A DNA stretch of 64,000 nt, from positions 344,831 to 408,830 of the forward strand of contig NW_020289981.1 of assembly GCF_003144245.1 (NCBI RefSeq), in the 5' to 3' direction. A program made the translations under genes and the position numbers. The stretch is from Jaminaea rosea. Its lineage: Eukaryota; Basidiomycota; Exobasidiomycetes; Microstromatales. How positions within the stretch are numbered: position 1 is the stretch's first letter; each line of letters begins with the position of its first letter. A model generated the notes under the pieces. It was given only the letters and a program-made list of their open reading frames with translations, was not told the origin of the DNA and did not search any database. Below are positions 43,501 to 52,755 of this stretch, in pieces.

Positions 43501-46500
43501 GATCGACTCGTCTGGTGCTCCAGAAGACGAATTGATCGTCTGAATATTGGTAGGGTCGTCGAAGCTGGCGTAAGGCGTAACGTCTGGCGCGGAGAATGGA
43601 CTGGGGTAGAAGATCTTGCTGTCTTTCGAGGGCTGCCCGTTACTACTTGGCGACTCGATGAGCTCGAAGTGCGAGAGATCAAAGACGATAGCACCAGCCG
43701 CCTTGAGGGTGGTTTGCATGTTTCTCGCCGCGGTGTTGTAGAGAGCGTGGAGTGAGCTGAAATTCTTGCCGTCACCACCTTCGCCCGCCTCGTCCTCGTG
43801 AGAAGCATCCGTAGCCATCTCGAGGCAGTCGCGCGTGAAGAACTCGATCGACTTTTGCATTCGATCGCGAATCGTCAAATGGATACGGTCACGAGTGAGT
43901 TCGAGCTCTCTCATGACGACGCGGCCGAACTCCTTGAGTGTATGCCTCAGACGTGGCGAAAATTCGCTTCGTGGCTCGGGATCGATGAGGCAGAGCGTGC
44001 CCAGATTGAGGCCGTCCGTGGTCCTCAATGGGCATCCAGCATAGAATCGAATGTGTGGCTCGCCCACGACGAGCGGATTGCCCATGAAGCGCCAATCCTT
44101 CTCCGTGTCGAGAATGACGAGGGGCTCGTCGTTGGGCTGAAGGATAGAGTGTGCGCAGAAAGAGCAGTGCTTGGCCCCCGCAATCTGCTGCAAAACCGCC
44201 TGACTGAGCTCGGCACCGCCACCTACAGCTGTCTGAAAGACTTGCTCGTTGGCGCCGACAAGGCTGACAAGGACAATTTTGGAGTTAAACACGAGGCGCA
44301 CAAGGTGACCGATGCGGTCAAAGTTGGGGTCTCCAGCGAGCCTCGGCGGGCCATAGCGAGCCAGAGCACGCTTGCGCTCTGCCTCGTTCGGTGGATTGAT
44401 GGCAGGTAGATATCCTCGCTCGAAGTAGAACTGCTCGGCTTGACGCCCAGCAGAAACGTAAGAGCTTGACGTCGACTTTGTACGCTCACCGAGGGTGGGT
44501 GGCCTCGGACATGCAAGTGGTTGGAATGACGGCGCTGAAGCTGCCATCGCGTCACTGCCAGATGCAAAGCTTGATGCAGTGGCCGTCAAGTGGGGCCTAG
44601 TTGGCGAAACGGGTGTTGATCTCTGGGTGCTGGAGCAGGAAGCCGTCCTGGCTTGCGCGGTGACTGGCTGCGAAGGCGCGGAAGACGTTGGCCCCGGAGT
44701 CACTTGCGAAGATTGTACCGGCCTGTCCACCAATGAGGCTAGCTGATAAGAATTGAGCTTGCGCAGTGGCACCGTTGAGGCCAAGTCCCCTGGCATCGAC
44801 GGATTGCCCGGTTCTGACGACCAGCTCATTGTGTGAATTCCGATGGGCTTGGACAGCGACGAAGAGATGTCATCAGGCCGCAAAAGACTTGACCTCCGAG
44901 CGGCCCTTCGCAAGCCAGCCACAGTAGCCATCTCATCGATGTGCGGTGCCAAGCCGTTGGGCTCTACGAGGTCGTCTCCAACATTGTCGCAACTAGCCAA
45001 GCGCCTCGCAGTGGCAAGATGGCCCTCGGGCGCAGACTGCCAAGCCGTGGGTAATTCACGACTGCCTGGTAAGTCGAAAAAGGTACTCGTTTGGACGGGC
45101 GTGGGGCCTGGACGCTGCACACTGTCGGCTGTTTCGATGCCTTCCTGGATCTGATTGCCCGCGTCGACTCGAGGGGAGAGCGTCGGCTCCTTTGAAGGAT
45201 CGCTCCGGGCTGCGGACCAGATTGTAGGATCTTGTTCCACGCCGTCCCTGCCGTCATTGCCGCGGACGCCTGCCTTAGATACGGTGGGTACGACCTCGGA
45301 GTTGCTGTGCGTCGCTCTCTTTGCCTTCTCGGCTTGGGCTTCTTTGGCATTGGCTACTGCATCATCTCGCTTCTCTTCCTTCTCCTTGAGCTTGTCGACG
45401 GAAGAGTGCAGTTCCGGTAGGCTCGACGTGGCAAAGCGAATCAACTCCGCATCCGCCTTGGCTGCCATAGCTACCTCGGCCGTCGCGTCGGGGGATCTGA
45501 TGCCCTCGTACTGCAACGACGTGCTCGGGAGCGCTCGCTCGGGCTGTCTGAAGATGGTTGGATCCAGTGCGACCGGTGGTGGTGTTGGCGCTGTCTCTGT
45601 CTGAAGCTGAAGCTTCTTTTCGTCACTGCGGGACACTACTGACGCAAGTGAAGGCAAAGCGTCTGAATCGGCGACCGGCGGCGGCGATGAGGGACGGACC
45701 GCAGTCACCGTCAGAGGAGAGAGCGAAGATCGTCTCGCAGCTGGCGAAGCTTGCGATGAGGATGGGCCAGCTGCTGCTGCTGCCGCTGCTGCTGCCTGAG
45801 GAGCCGACAGATCCTCATAGCCAAGAGAGGGCCGACGGCCGCCAGCATCTGATGCTGATGGCGAAACGTAGCTACCAGTGTCGCTCGAGCCTTCGTCGGC
45901 CTCAGAGCTGGACATGAGAATGCGTGTCTTGGCACCTGGGAAGACAGTGGAGCGCCCTGGTGGCTTCGGCGGCTTCATTGGGTTCCACTTGCCGCGAGCA
46001 TATGCATATACGAAGTTGGCCCAATCGATTTCAGACGCTGGAGTTACCATTGCCTCCCGCGCTGCTGCGGGCGCCGTCGCTGCTGTGGAATCTGCGCCCG
46101 CTTCAGCCAATGATGACGATTCGATGGTCGGCAATTGACTGATTGTGCCCGGAGCCACGAGGGCAGCGCGAGCGTAGCCAGCCATCCCGCTGCTGCCGCT
46201 GCCGCTACTGTCAGCGGCGAGAGCCCGGAGGCCATCCTCATCTAGCTCGGAATCGTGAGCGTCAACGTCATCTTCTCCGAGGCTCTTGCTCGATGACCGC
46301 CTGATTGCAGTGTCGCGAGCCGTCCGAATAGCTTCAGAGGAGCCTCGCATGACGAGCTTCCCCCTCCTCCCAGATGAGCTGGCAGACGATGATGCTACTC
46401 TAGAATGCTCATCGCCACTGTGGTCGCTGTGATCGCGCGAAGCGGCGACAGACGTGACTTTCCTCCATCCACCTCGACGTACAGCGCCTGAGAAGCGAAC

Positions 46501-46728
46501 CCTGCTGCGGTCGTCGACATCGTCAAAGGATGCTTGTGATGCGGATGGAGTGACAGGTGAGGAGGAGGATGGTACCGGCTCGGATGAGGGAGCCTGTGTC
46601 AACGACGATTGCTGTGAATGTGGAGTGGAAGATGAAGAAGAAGAGGAGGAGGAGGAGGCAGCTGATGGTCCCGTCGTGGATGCGTCGGTAGATGGTGGCG
46701 GCGGCGGCGACGGGGACGACGGATCCAT
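40513..46728 (-). CDS. GAF-domain hybrid histidine kinase (second, very large)
   Basis: Sensor kinase of the fungal two-component system; no membrane segment, so probably cytosolic; signal unknown. Seen: 2071 aa in one exon. The first 770 or so residues are Ser/Pro/Ala-rich and disordered. Then NEAERKRALARYGPPRLAG linker, GAF (about 780-975, with ILDTEKDWRFMGNP), a second GAF-like stretch, H-box NISHELRTPLHGILA (about 1211), N-box MNLIGNSLKFTTAGF (1369), G-boxes DTGRGIS and GPGTGLGLS (to 1430), a degenerate receiver-like region (about 1496-1613), an acidic and Pro-rich linker, and the receiver (about 1913-2068) with GVDDNEIN, phospho-Asp in IICDVTMPVLDG and LTG. The usual KP of the receiver reads RP (GFMTRPL). 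Start chosen at the first ATG, 46728. Confidence 0.9.
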   Translation of the reverse strand: MDPSSPSPPPPPSTDASTTGPSAASSSSSSSSSSTPHSQQSSLTQAPSSEPVPSSSSPVTPSASQASFDDVDDRSRVRFSGAVRRGGWRKVTSVAASRDHSDHSGDEHSRVASSSASSSGRRGKLVMRGSSEAIRTARDTAIRRSSSKSLGEDDVDAHDSELDEDGLRALAADSSGSGSSGMAGYARAALVAPGTISQLPTIESSSLAEAGADSTAATAPAAAREAMVTPASEIDWANFVYAYARGKWNPMKPPKPPGRSTVFPGAKTRILMSSSEADEGSSDTGSYVSPSASDAGGRRPSLGYEDLSAPQAAAAAAAAAGPSSSQASPAARRSSLSPLTVTAVRPSSPPPVADSDALPSLASVVSRSDEKKLQLQTETAPTPPPVALDPTIFRQPERALPSTSLQYEGIRSPDATAEVAMAAKADAELIRFATSSLPELHSSVDKLKEKEEKRDDAVANAKEAQAEKAKRATHSNSEVVPTVSKAGVRGNDGRDGVEQDPTIWSAARSDPSKEPTLSPRVDAGNQIQEGIETADSVQRPGPTPVQTSTFFDLPGSRELPTAWQSAPEGHLATARRLASCDNVGDDLVEPNGLAPHIDEMATVAGLRRAARRSSLLRPDDISSSLSKPIGIHTMSWSSEPGNPSMPGDLASTVPLRKLNSYQLASLVDRPVQSSQVTPGPTSSAPSQPVTAQARTASCSSTQRSTPVSPTRPHLTATASSFASGSDAMAASAPSFQPLACPRPPTLGERTKSTSSSYVSAGRQAEQFYFERGYLPAINPPNEAERKRALARYGPPRLAGDPNFDRIGHLVRLVFNSKIVLVSLVGANEQVFQTAVGGGAELSQAVLQQIAGAKHCSFCAHSILQPNDEPLVILDTEKDWRFMGNPLVVGEPHIRFYAGCPLRTTDGLNLGTLCLIDPEPRSEFSPRLRHTLKEFGRVVMRELELTRDRIHLTIRDRMQKSIEFFTRDCLEMATDASHEDEAGEGGDGKNFSSLHALYNTAARNMQTTLKAAGAIVFDLSHFELIESPSSNGQPSKDSKIFYPSPFSAPDVTPYASFDDPTNIQTINSSSGAPDESIKSKDVAPMVVLGTFEDEQPSGDRNAPVPLSHHIKVAQFLRQHRTGCFYANVPTVFRHLLPHGTSSMLLVPIFGLNKQPFALLCAYVKQAADDFEDVRESALQYMRSMGTIILSAVLKKDLMLADQAKSHFISNISHELRTPLHGILASAELLAETKLNTTQGSYLDTVEACGKSLLELVNHVLDFTKLSGGARSKSNAEHKLTQCDLVKLVQEVCESSWIGQTARKLESQQTSGIGSAYAIGASGTAATTTNSAVKKMKAGAVETVIDVSMRSKGWLVTCDAGGIRRVLMNLIGNSLKFTTAGFVHVSLREVQSSDTHIVVELSVTDTGRGISREFLEEQLFHPFTQENQLGPGTGLGLSIVNSIVQSPSINGKIDVWSTLGEGTEMRITCEMAVASPEDIDGAVYQPALSLKKTRSVSLVGFDDSRGQVDLRQVLLSYLDSWWDFAPSKSAVDSGDDYSGDIIIVNEETRFLQEIRKRRTPLPPVILLSSALGDSAVAEACEAYHAKGGIARMLFKPAGPAKLEAVVDFCLQCLDRIDGGEPLEEEQTAPGTPLPSPRPSPLHREDMENGDSYFAIGSTADQADTREDAVEEEDGTPGVATEAATPRGPVVDGESIAPHAPPPRPAFPSALRDSYHISPGPIDQTTTSALVRRHSTEDEIAKRRWGGEPRAKTPLSNVIAGGAADGLGKMPPPTPGAGAGGSRRPLLPPRSITFHQEPSIRGSKNVALSPSLLRNEASGGDYFAAKPLEKQRSDAEARGEGEDDSCDQDGESTPAAPVVTPTVSTVVKKKKSGPISPGQTVRIDGTEDLILRSAVGTVTPAKLPSSSSTSSGTSKQPRRRIRVLGVDDNEINIKVLRAFMDKFDVDFSAAFNGQECVELFEQTNSPEAVKRGVVPFDIIICDVTMPVLDGYQATAAIRRKEKAYLQAKDVKTSSGDGGQQTGDGLTSSRVKILCLTGRNSEEDKRRAFASGADGFMTRPLSLRVLSSLMRLLTQ

Positions 46729-48282
46729 GGTCACGGCAGGGGGCAGACCTCGCACTAGCGCCGTTGATGGCGATGGCGATGGCGGCTGCGACTTTGCCAG
46801 GCGACCTCAAAGAGTTGGATGCTGGTGCTGCGCTGCGATGCGATGCAAGCCTCTCGAAAAAGGGAAGAGGATGGCCGAATATAAGTTGAACGGGGATGAG
46901 TGATCCCGCTCGCGCAGCGTCTTCTTGGACTCCCTGTAGGCGTCGAGGACGATGATGACAATGACAATGTTCGTCGTTGTTCAAAGACAACTGTATTGAC
47001 GATCGCGATGAACGACCACGCGAGTGGAGGACTCTACGATGAGTCGCGGAGTCGATAGAGGCGCGGTGTGATGGTCTGGACCGCTCGGTGGCTCTGGCTG
47101 GTGGCTTGCTGCACAGGCGGGGCGCGGGCAACGACAAAGGAGCAGACGCCGCTGAACCTTGTCCTCTCAACGGCCCTACTTAAGTGGATTCAAGGGCTCT
47201 GCTGGTGGTGATGATGAGGACGAGTAGATAGCAGGGCCGCGGGTTAAAGAAAGCGTCAAGTTGAGTGGAAGAAGGGATAGCGGCAGTGAGCGACGTGACG
47301 ACGACGGGGCTAGGCAGGAGGAAGTCGCTGTAGCTTCTCTCTCGGTCTCTTACTCGGAGTGGAGCGTCGAGCAGGCCTGAGCTTCACAGCAGGCAGTGGA
47401 CAAGCAGGGGCGAAAGCAAGAGCCCGCCCGATGCCGCTCGCCCGCCAACCCGCCCGCCAAGTTTGGTCAATTCAGGGCGGGCAAAGCAAGGCAAGGCTGG
47501 CTGCACCTCGGTGGCGGCTCCAGCCGAGTCCGCACCACCGTCGACGTCATCGCCAGTCAGCCAGCCAGCAACCAAAGCCACCACGCGCCGCCGCCGATCT
47601 TGAGAAACCGCAGGCGCTCATTACGACCTGATCAACGACCAGACCATGGCTTGCCTTCGTGTAATGAGACCAAACACGCCACACCCGTTCGTCAGACAAT
47701 CTGACGGCGAAGAGGACATATTGTCGAAGAGGATGTGAATGAGGGACAACAAGAACGCGGTCAAGCTGCGATTGCTTCCAAAGTTTGCCTCGACGCTGTC
47801 GGTTCCTGCTCCTTCGAGTCTCAGATAGAGCTTGTCAATGGTAATCTCGCTCATTCAGCACCTGCCACATCTTCCGCAACTACCGAGACTGCCTTTGATA
47901 GAGCTCGCTTTTCTCATTGGCCGCATCGGTCTCTAGCTCGCTGGAGGATTGCATTGTCTATGTCTTTCTTTCGGTGACCACCACTTGCTGGCCAGCCTTG
48001 TTCTCGTGCGCCTCCTGACCCGGCTCGTCCTTGCTCTCCGGATGCTCGAAAAGCCGCTAATCGCTGTCACGTCCAGCGGGAGCGCATCATGCGCAGGCAA
48101 CCCCGAATCACCCCACATCGATCGCGAAGAGATGGAGCTGTCTACATATGAAGCGATGCGCAAAAGGTATCGTGTGACCGCTCCGGAAGGCGCTCAATAT
48201 CACTCGCTGCAGCTGAAAGAAAACGGCCTACTATGCTGAGCATGTCATTGCTCCTATCGCCTCATCGCCCATCCGCCCTCGC
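46729..48282. other. Large intergenic region without a supported gene
   Basis: About 1.55 kb upstream of the second histidine kinase and downstream of GluRS, both on the minus strand. Small frames occur at 47621-47854 (-) and 47949-48239 (+), with no family resemblance and no clear splice partners. A long kinase leader with regulatory elements would fit, but I see none I can name. Confidence 0.45.
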
Positions 48283-50913
48283 TCACTGATGAATTGACCT
48301 CATCGAGTACATCCCGCTGACCTTGTTTCCCCCATCTTCTTGCTGCAGATCCCCAACGATAGGCCTCATCGCGTACATGTTCGTCTTCCCTGCTGCAGCT
48401 CCGTCCACCAGCTCAGGGAAAGAGCCAGCGTCGGGCTGCTTGCCCTCCTTCGCTGCGGCCTTATTTTCCTTTCTGACCTCCTTAGCCTCCTCCTTGCTGT
48501 CTCTCGAAGCAACGACAGCAGCAGCAGCCTCCTTCGAGGCCTTCTTGCCCTCCTTCTTACTCCCGGCACCAGCTGCTGCGGCGAGAGCTCCCTTGGCCTT
48601 CTTGGCCTCGCGCTCAGCCTTGGCCTTGCGCTTACGCTCCTCTACCTCGCCCGCAGCCGCCGACTTGCCTCCATCAGCCGCAGCGGCAGCAGCAGTAGCA
48701 GCCTTACTGCGTGATGCCTCGACCTTGCCATCTGGAATCTTGACGAACTCGCGCTTCCCTGACTCGCCGTTGATCTTGTCGAGGATGTAGTACCCTTTGC
48801 GCTCGAATTGCATCCTGTCACCCTCCTTAAGCTGCTCAGCCACATTCGCGTCAGCGAGTGCCTGGGTAGAGAAGATGGTCTGTGGGGTGACAAAGTCCTC
48901 GAACTTGTCCTCTTCCTCGAGCTTGGGCTTGGTGATGAGGTAGTCGAAGTCGAGCAGGGTGACGGGGATAAGCGGGCGAGTGGCTGAGTCGGCGAGCCAG
49001 TGTACCTTCTTCTTCGTCTTCTTGAAGTCACCGTCGAAGTGGGCTTCAAGCTTGAGCGACTTGACGGCGCCCGTGGCGGGGTCGAGCTCCTTGGAGCGGA
49101 CAAAGACATTGCCCCAGTCCATGAGCGTAATCTCTTCGTTGTCGGCAAAGCTCTTGGCGTCTTCCTGCTCAACCCAAATGGTGGAGTCGTACACAGTCGT
49201 CTTGTTGCCAATTTCAAGATTCTTCTTGTGCTTGGGGACAGCCTTCTCGTGAGCCGGACCCGCACCCTCGATGGTGCACTTGACCTTGCCCGCCTCATCA
49301 ACTGCAGTGAAGCGCGGCACGATAGGGTCGATGATACGCTTGTTGAGGGTCCAGATCTGGTCCCACTCCATATTGATGATCTGCTGCGAGGGTCCAGTTG
49401 CGAGAATAAATTGCTGCAGCGCCTCGATAGTCATACCGCGACGCCTGATGCCGCGGACGGTGGGGAAACGTGGGTCATCCCATCCGGTCACCTTGCCATT
49501 GTCGACGAACCATGTCAATTTGCGCTTGCTCAGCAGCGTGTACTGGAAGTTGAGGCGTCCAAAGTCCCAGATCTCAACGTTGCGAAGGTTGAGCTTCTGG
49601 AGGAACCAGGCGTACTGCGGGTTGCGATCGCGGTACTCGTTGGTACGCAGGGCATGCGTGATGCCTTCGAGCGAGTCGACAATGGGGCACGCGAAGTCGT
49701 AGGTGGGATAGACCTTGTACTTCGTGCCTGTGCGGTGGTGAACCACGTCAGGGTTGCATCGGTAGATGACGGGATCACGCAGCGCCTTGTTGGGATCATC
49801 GACGCTCATCTTTGCTCGGAGGCACCAGCGCCTGCCCTCGGCACTTGCGCTCGTCATCTCAGCGAAGCGGGCGAGCGTGTCCTCGACGGAGAGGTCTCGA
49901 CGCTTCGAGGGCAGACCGTCCATACGTTGTGCTCTCATCTCCTCCTGCTCTGTGTCATCGGCGTAGGCATCACCCTGCTTGATGAGCTGGACGACGTGCT
50001 GGTAGAGGACGTCAAAGTAGTCGCTCGTGAAAGTAGTCTGATCGGGACGAATGCCAAGTAGAGCGAGGTCCTCGATGATGGCGTCCTGGAACTCTGACTT
50101 TTCCTTCGACGGATTTGTGTCGTCGAAACGTACGATCAGCCTGCCCTTGTAGGAGCGAGCGAAGTACTGGTTGAGAATGGCGGCCTTGGTGTGTCCAAGA
50201 TGGAGGTATCCAGAAGGCTCGGGTGGGAAACGGGTGACAACCTGTCCTTCCTTGGCTGAGGGCAAGAAGATGTCAAATGACTTGGCTTGAGTAGGCTCGC
50301 TAGCCTTGCCGGCCTTCTTGCCAGCCTCCTCGCCCCCAGCAGCGGCAGCGGCAGTCGGCTTGGCGCGCTTTGCCTCGTTGAAGCCGTCGTAGGCGGGCTT
50401 GCATACGACCTCCATGTGCGCGAACCAACGAGCGAGGTGGACGTGGGTTCCCTTCTTGAAGATGGCGAGAAGAGGGAAGCAGCCGCGGATACCTGCCCAG
50501 ATGGCGAGATCTGCGATGGTAACTGTCTGTCCTACGAGAAAGGTGCGCAGTGCAAGGCGGTCGTCGAGGGCATTAGCCTCCTCGAGGGCCGCGGGAAAGG
50601 GTAGCGAGGCGAGAGAGATTGCCTTCTGCAGGTAGCCTGATGCCTCTTTGCTCTGTACGCTGTCGCTCCCTGCGATACCGGTGCTGGCGTAGCTGTTCAC
50701 GAGCCACTGAGCTACATCAGCGAGGCCATTGACAGGCTGCGCCGCCTCTCCAGCCTCGAGAACGACAGAATTCGCAGCTCCCTTTTCCCACTCGATGGTA
50801 ATGGGCTGCTGAGCCTGGCCAGCAGTCGAGGCCAGGCTGTCGACGATGGCCAGAGGCAAGAGGGCCTCTGTAGCATTCTTTGTCTGCGGATCGAGCTTGA
50901 TCGTCGTCGGCAT
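48283..50913 (-). CDS. GUS1: Glutamyl-tRNA synthetase, cytosolic
   Basis: Charges tRNA-Glu in the cytoplasm. Seen: 876 aa, single exon. A GST-C-like N-terminal domain (LVGQTVTIADLAIWAGIRG) probably docks an Arc1-type cofactor. The class I catalytic core has RFPPEPSGYLHLGHTKA (HIGH-type), RFDDTNPSKEKSEF, EGITHALRTNEYRDRNPQY and TLLSKRKLTWF (KMSKS-type), then PRFPTVRGIRRRGMTIEAL and the eukaryotic beta-barrel anticodon-binding region. EGITHALRTNEYRDRNPQY and the GIRRRGMTIEAL block favour GluRS over GlnRS. After about residue 735 comes a Lys/Ala/Glu-rich extension ending in two copies of an MY[AS]MR[PS]I motif, unusual for the family. Start at the ATG 50913; the upstream in-frame codons lack an ATG. 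Confidence 0.93.
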   Translation of the reverse strand: MPTTIKLDPQTKNATEALLPLAIVDSLASTAGQAQQPITIEWEKGAANSVVLEAGEAAQPVNGLADVAQWLVNSYASTGIAGSDSVQSKEASGYLQKAISLASLPFPAALEEANALDDRLALRTFLVGQTVTIADLAIWAGIRGCFPLLAIFKKGTHVHLARWFAHMEVVCKPAYDGFNEAKRAKPTAAAAAGGEEAGKKAGKASEPTQAKSFDIFLPSAKEGQVVTRFPPEPSGYLHLGHTKAAILNQYFARSYKGRLIVRFDDTNPSKEKSEFQDAIIEDLALLGIRPDQTTFTSDYFDVLYQHVVQLIKQGDAYADDTEQEEMRAQRMDGLPSKRRDLSVEDTLARFAEMTSASAEGRRWCLRAKMSVDDPNKALRDPVIYRCNPDVVHHRTGTKYKVYPTYDFACPIVDSLEGITHALRTNEYRDRNPQYAWFLQKLNLRNVEIWDFGRLNFQYTLLSKRKLTWFVDNGKVTGWDDPRFPTVRGIRRRGMTIEALQQFILATGPSQQIINMEWDQIWTLNKRIIDPIVPRFTAVDEAGKVKCTIEGAGPAHEKAVPKHKKNLEIGNKTTVYDSTIWVEQEDAKSFADNEEITLMDWGNVFVRSKELDPATGAVKSLKLEAHFDGDFKKTKKKVHWLADSATRPLIPVTLLDFDYLITKPKLEEEDKFEDFVTPQTIFSTQALADANVAEQLKEGDRMQFERKGYYILDKINGESGKREFVKIPDGKVEASRSKAATAAAAAADGGKSAAAGEVEERKRKAKAEREAKKAKGALAAAAGAGSKKEGKKASKEAAAAVVASRDSKEEAKEVRKENKAAAKEGKQPDAGSFPELVDGAAAGKTNMYAMRPIVGDLQQEDGGNKVSGMYSMRSIHQ

Positions 50914-51168
50914 GATGATGAATGGTGGAGCGAAGGTGATCAGCTGCGAAGCTTCCAAGGTCCCGACCTCTCTCCGCTTCGACTCAACCCAAAAGTCGAA
51001 GGCACGCCCGCCCTCGTCTCCACGCGACCAGACTGTCCGCTCTTTGGACGTCGACGCTCACTCCCGCCCAAGTCGGTTCCGTCTGCACGACCAATCGTTC
51101 CTGTCCGTCACTACCATCCACCATCAACCTAGCGCGTCTCCGGTCTGCTCGAGAGCAGCAGCAGCAGC
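50914..51168. promoter_or_regulatory. Short divergent promoter, GluRS / Sm D2
   Basis: 255 bases separate the outward-facing starts of two housekeeping genes, so both promoters must lie here. Pyrimidine-rich tracts precede the SmD2 start; no TATA box is obvious. Confidence 0.6.
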
Positions 51169-51677
51169 ATGGCGTGAGTGGCCGCGCGAGGGGGATCTCT
51201 TTGGCAAAGCTGACTCTGCAAGGATCTCTTTCGTACCGCTCAGAGACCTGCTCAATAAGCCAAAATCGGAGCTGGACCAGGAGGAGGTTCGCCGTCTCGA
51301 AGAGGTGAGCATGCGGACATCTGGGTGATGAATGCTGCGCTTGTGCTCTTGCTGATTCACAACACTCCTCTTACCTCTCTCGCACGCACTCTTGCCCACA
51401 GTACGAAATCTCCCAAGGGCCCCTCTCTGTCCTCCAGCAGTCGGTCCGCAACCACACGCAAGTCCTCATCTCGCTCCGCAACAACCGCAAACTCCTCGGT
51501 CGAGTCAAGGCATTTGACCGTCACTCGAACATGGTCCTCGAAAATGTCAAGGAGATGTGGACTGAATACCCCAAGGGCAAGGCTGGGAGCAAGAAGCCTA
51601 CCAACAAGGACAGGTTCATCAGCAAGATGTTTCTGCGCGGGGACAGCGTGTGTTTGGTCTTGAGGAATACCGCGTAG
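51169..51677 (+). CDS. Small nuclear ribonucleoprotein Sm D2
   Basis: Core Sm-ring protein of spliceosomal snRNPs. Three exons, 51169-51173, 51244-51304 and 51402-51677 (introns 70 and 97 nt, donors GTGAGT and GTGAGC), give 113 aa. The first coding exon is only ATG plus two bases; splicing yields [16 protein letters not shown], the usual SmD2 N-terminus. The rest follows SmD2 closely: [51 protein letters not shown] and [13 protein letters not shown], covering Sm motifs 1 and 2. Length and motif spacing match the family. The family match at both ends leaves little doubt about the exon plan. Confidence 0.95.
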
Positions 51678-52020
51678 TGGCAAGGCGGGAAGCATACGTG
51701 TGATGGGTGGCGGCTTGATTACCTCGCAGCAAAAGTGCGGGACATGCTGCGGACGCAATGAGCGTGCACACTCTCGGATGGGATGGATGGACGCGGGGCC
51801 ACGACAGCGCCCGACTCTTGTACTCTTACCTCACTATCAGCCAATCAGCAATTCGACGATCACCGAGCCCGAAAACACTAGCCTCGAAGCGCTCGATGAA
51901 TGAGGGTGATATTATGCCGAGGAGACCGGGGTAACATGTGAAGCTAGCAAGCTAGCAGAAGAAGTAGACTTGGCTGATAGAAAGCGATAAGGGAAGCCTG
52001 GCAACGGGGCGACACGGCGC
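51678..52020. other. Convergent intergenic region
   Basis: About 340 bases between the 3' ends of SmD2 (+) and the dsRBD-like gene (-). Nothing recognised. Confidence 0.5.
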
Positions 52021-52755
52021 TCAAGCCTCTTCTGGGAAGAAGTAGTCAAGGCAAAGCTTGGCGCACACCTCTCTGCCAGCCTTGATGCTGGGTGAGCCTT
52101 TCTCGTCATGGAAGGCATGACCCTCAAAGCGAAGCGTGACGTAGTGGTCTGGTGAGCAGCGGAGGCTAGCGGGCGGGCGAGACAACAGACACTGGGTCAG
52201 CGATCACACTGATCGGCTCCTCTTGGCTACCCACCCTTCCTGAGAGGTGTGCGCGTACTCGGGCGCTCTGAGTGCAGCCTGCTGGGCAAACTCATTGAGC
52301 GTAGAGACGGCCGTCTTGCCTGGCTCCCTCTTGAAGGATTCGTGGATTGACCCAGTGCGACTCGAAGCCATCTTCTTCGCTAGCTTGGAGTGGACGGTGA
52401 TGGGAAGGAGGGACAGTGGACCGGTGCTTGACGTGCTGAGCAATGGAGCTGCTTCTTCGGCATTGTCGTCGGCGTCTTGCTCGCCGTCTCGTGGTCTCTT
52501 GCTTGGTGTCAGACGGGGAGAGCTGAGCGCCAGGGCGTCCAAGTCGTTGAGATAGTCGTCGCTGGCCATCGGAGCTGAAAGCTGCCCTTGGTTGCCAGAT
52601 TCGAAACGATCCCTGCTGGTCGCTACGGCTTCCAGCGCATAGTCGTCCAGCGTCTTGGCCCCCAATGCCTTGAGAGCGATGTGGACTTCGGACAGCTTGG
52701 TGATCGGCTCTGTCTTTAGCTCTAGGCCCTGAGGCCTGGAAGGGCTTGTGATCAT
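52021..52755 (-). CDS. Small protein with a C-terminal dsRBD-like domain
   Basis: Function unknown. Two exons, 52755-52235 and 52165-52021, with a 69-nt intron (donor GTGGGT, acceptor CGCTAG), give 221 aa. Residues 1-145 are mostly hydrophilic with SPRLTPSKRPRDGEQD, a probable nuclear basic patch. The C-terminal 75 residues, TAVSTLNEFAQQ, APEYAHTSQEG, then after splicing DHYVTLRFEGHAFHDEKGS and AGREVCAKLCLDYF, follow the alpha-beta-beta-beta-alpha plan of a double-stranded RNA-binding domain (P/S-x-x-LNE...PEY...H..F...G...K..AK..A...). The canonical GxSKKxAK reads PSIKAGREVCAK, so RNA contact residues are diverged. The call is from pattern resemblance, and the splice is supported by that pattern. 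Confidence 0.55.

Noticed and set aside
47621-48239. Small frames (one minus, one plus) in the large gap before GluRS
   Set aside because: Protein-like stretches but no recognisable domain, no coherent exon chain; listed as intergenic.
48283-50913. Glutaminyl-tRNA synthetase as the identity of the class I synthetase
   Set aside because: The N-terminal GST-like domain and the EGITHALRT...NPQY and GIRRRGMTIEAL segments fit cytosolic GluRS better.
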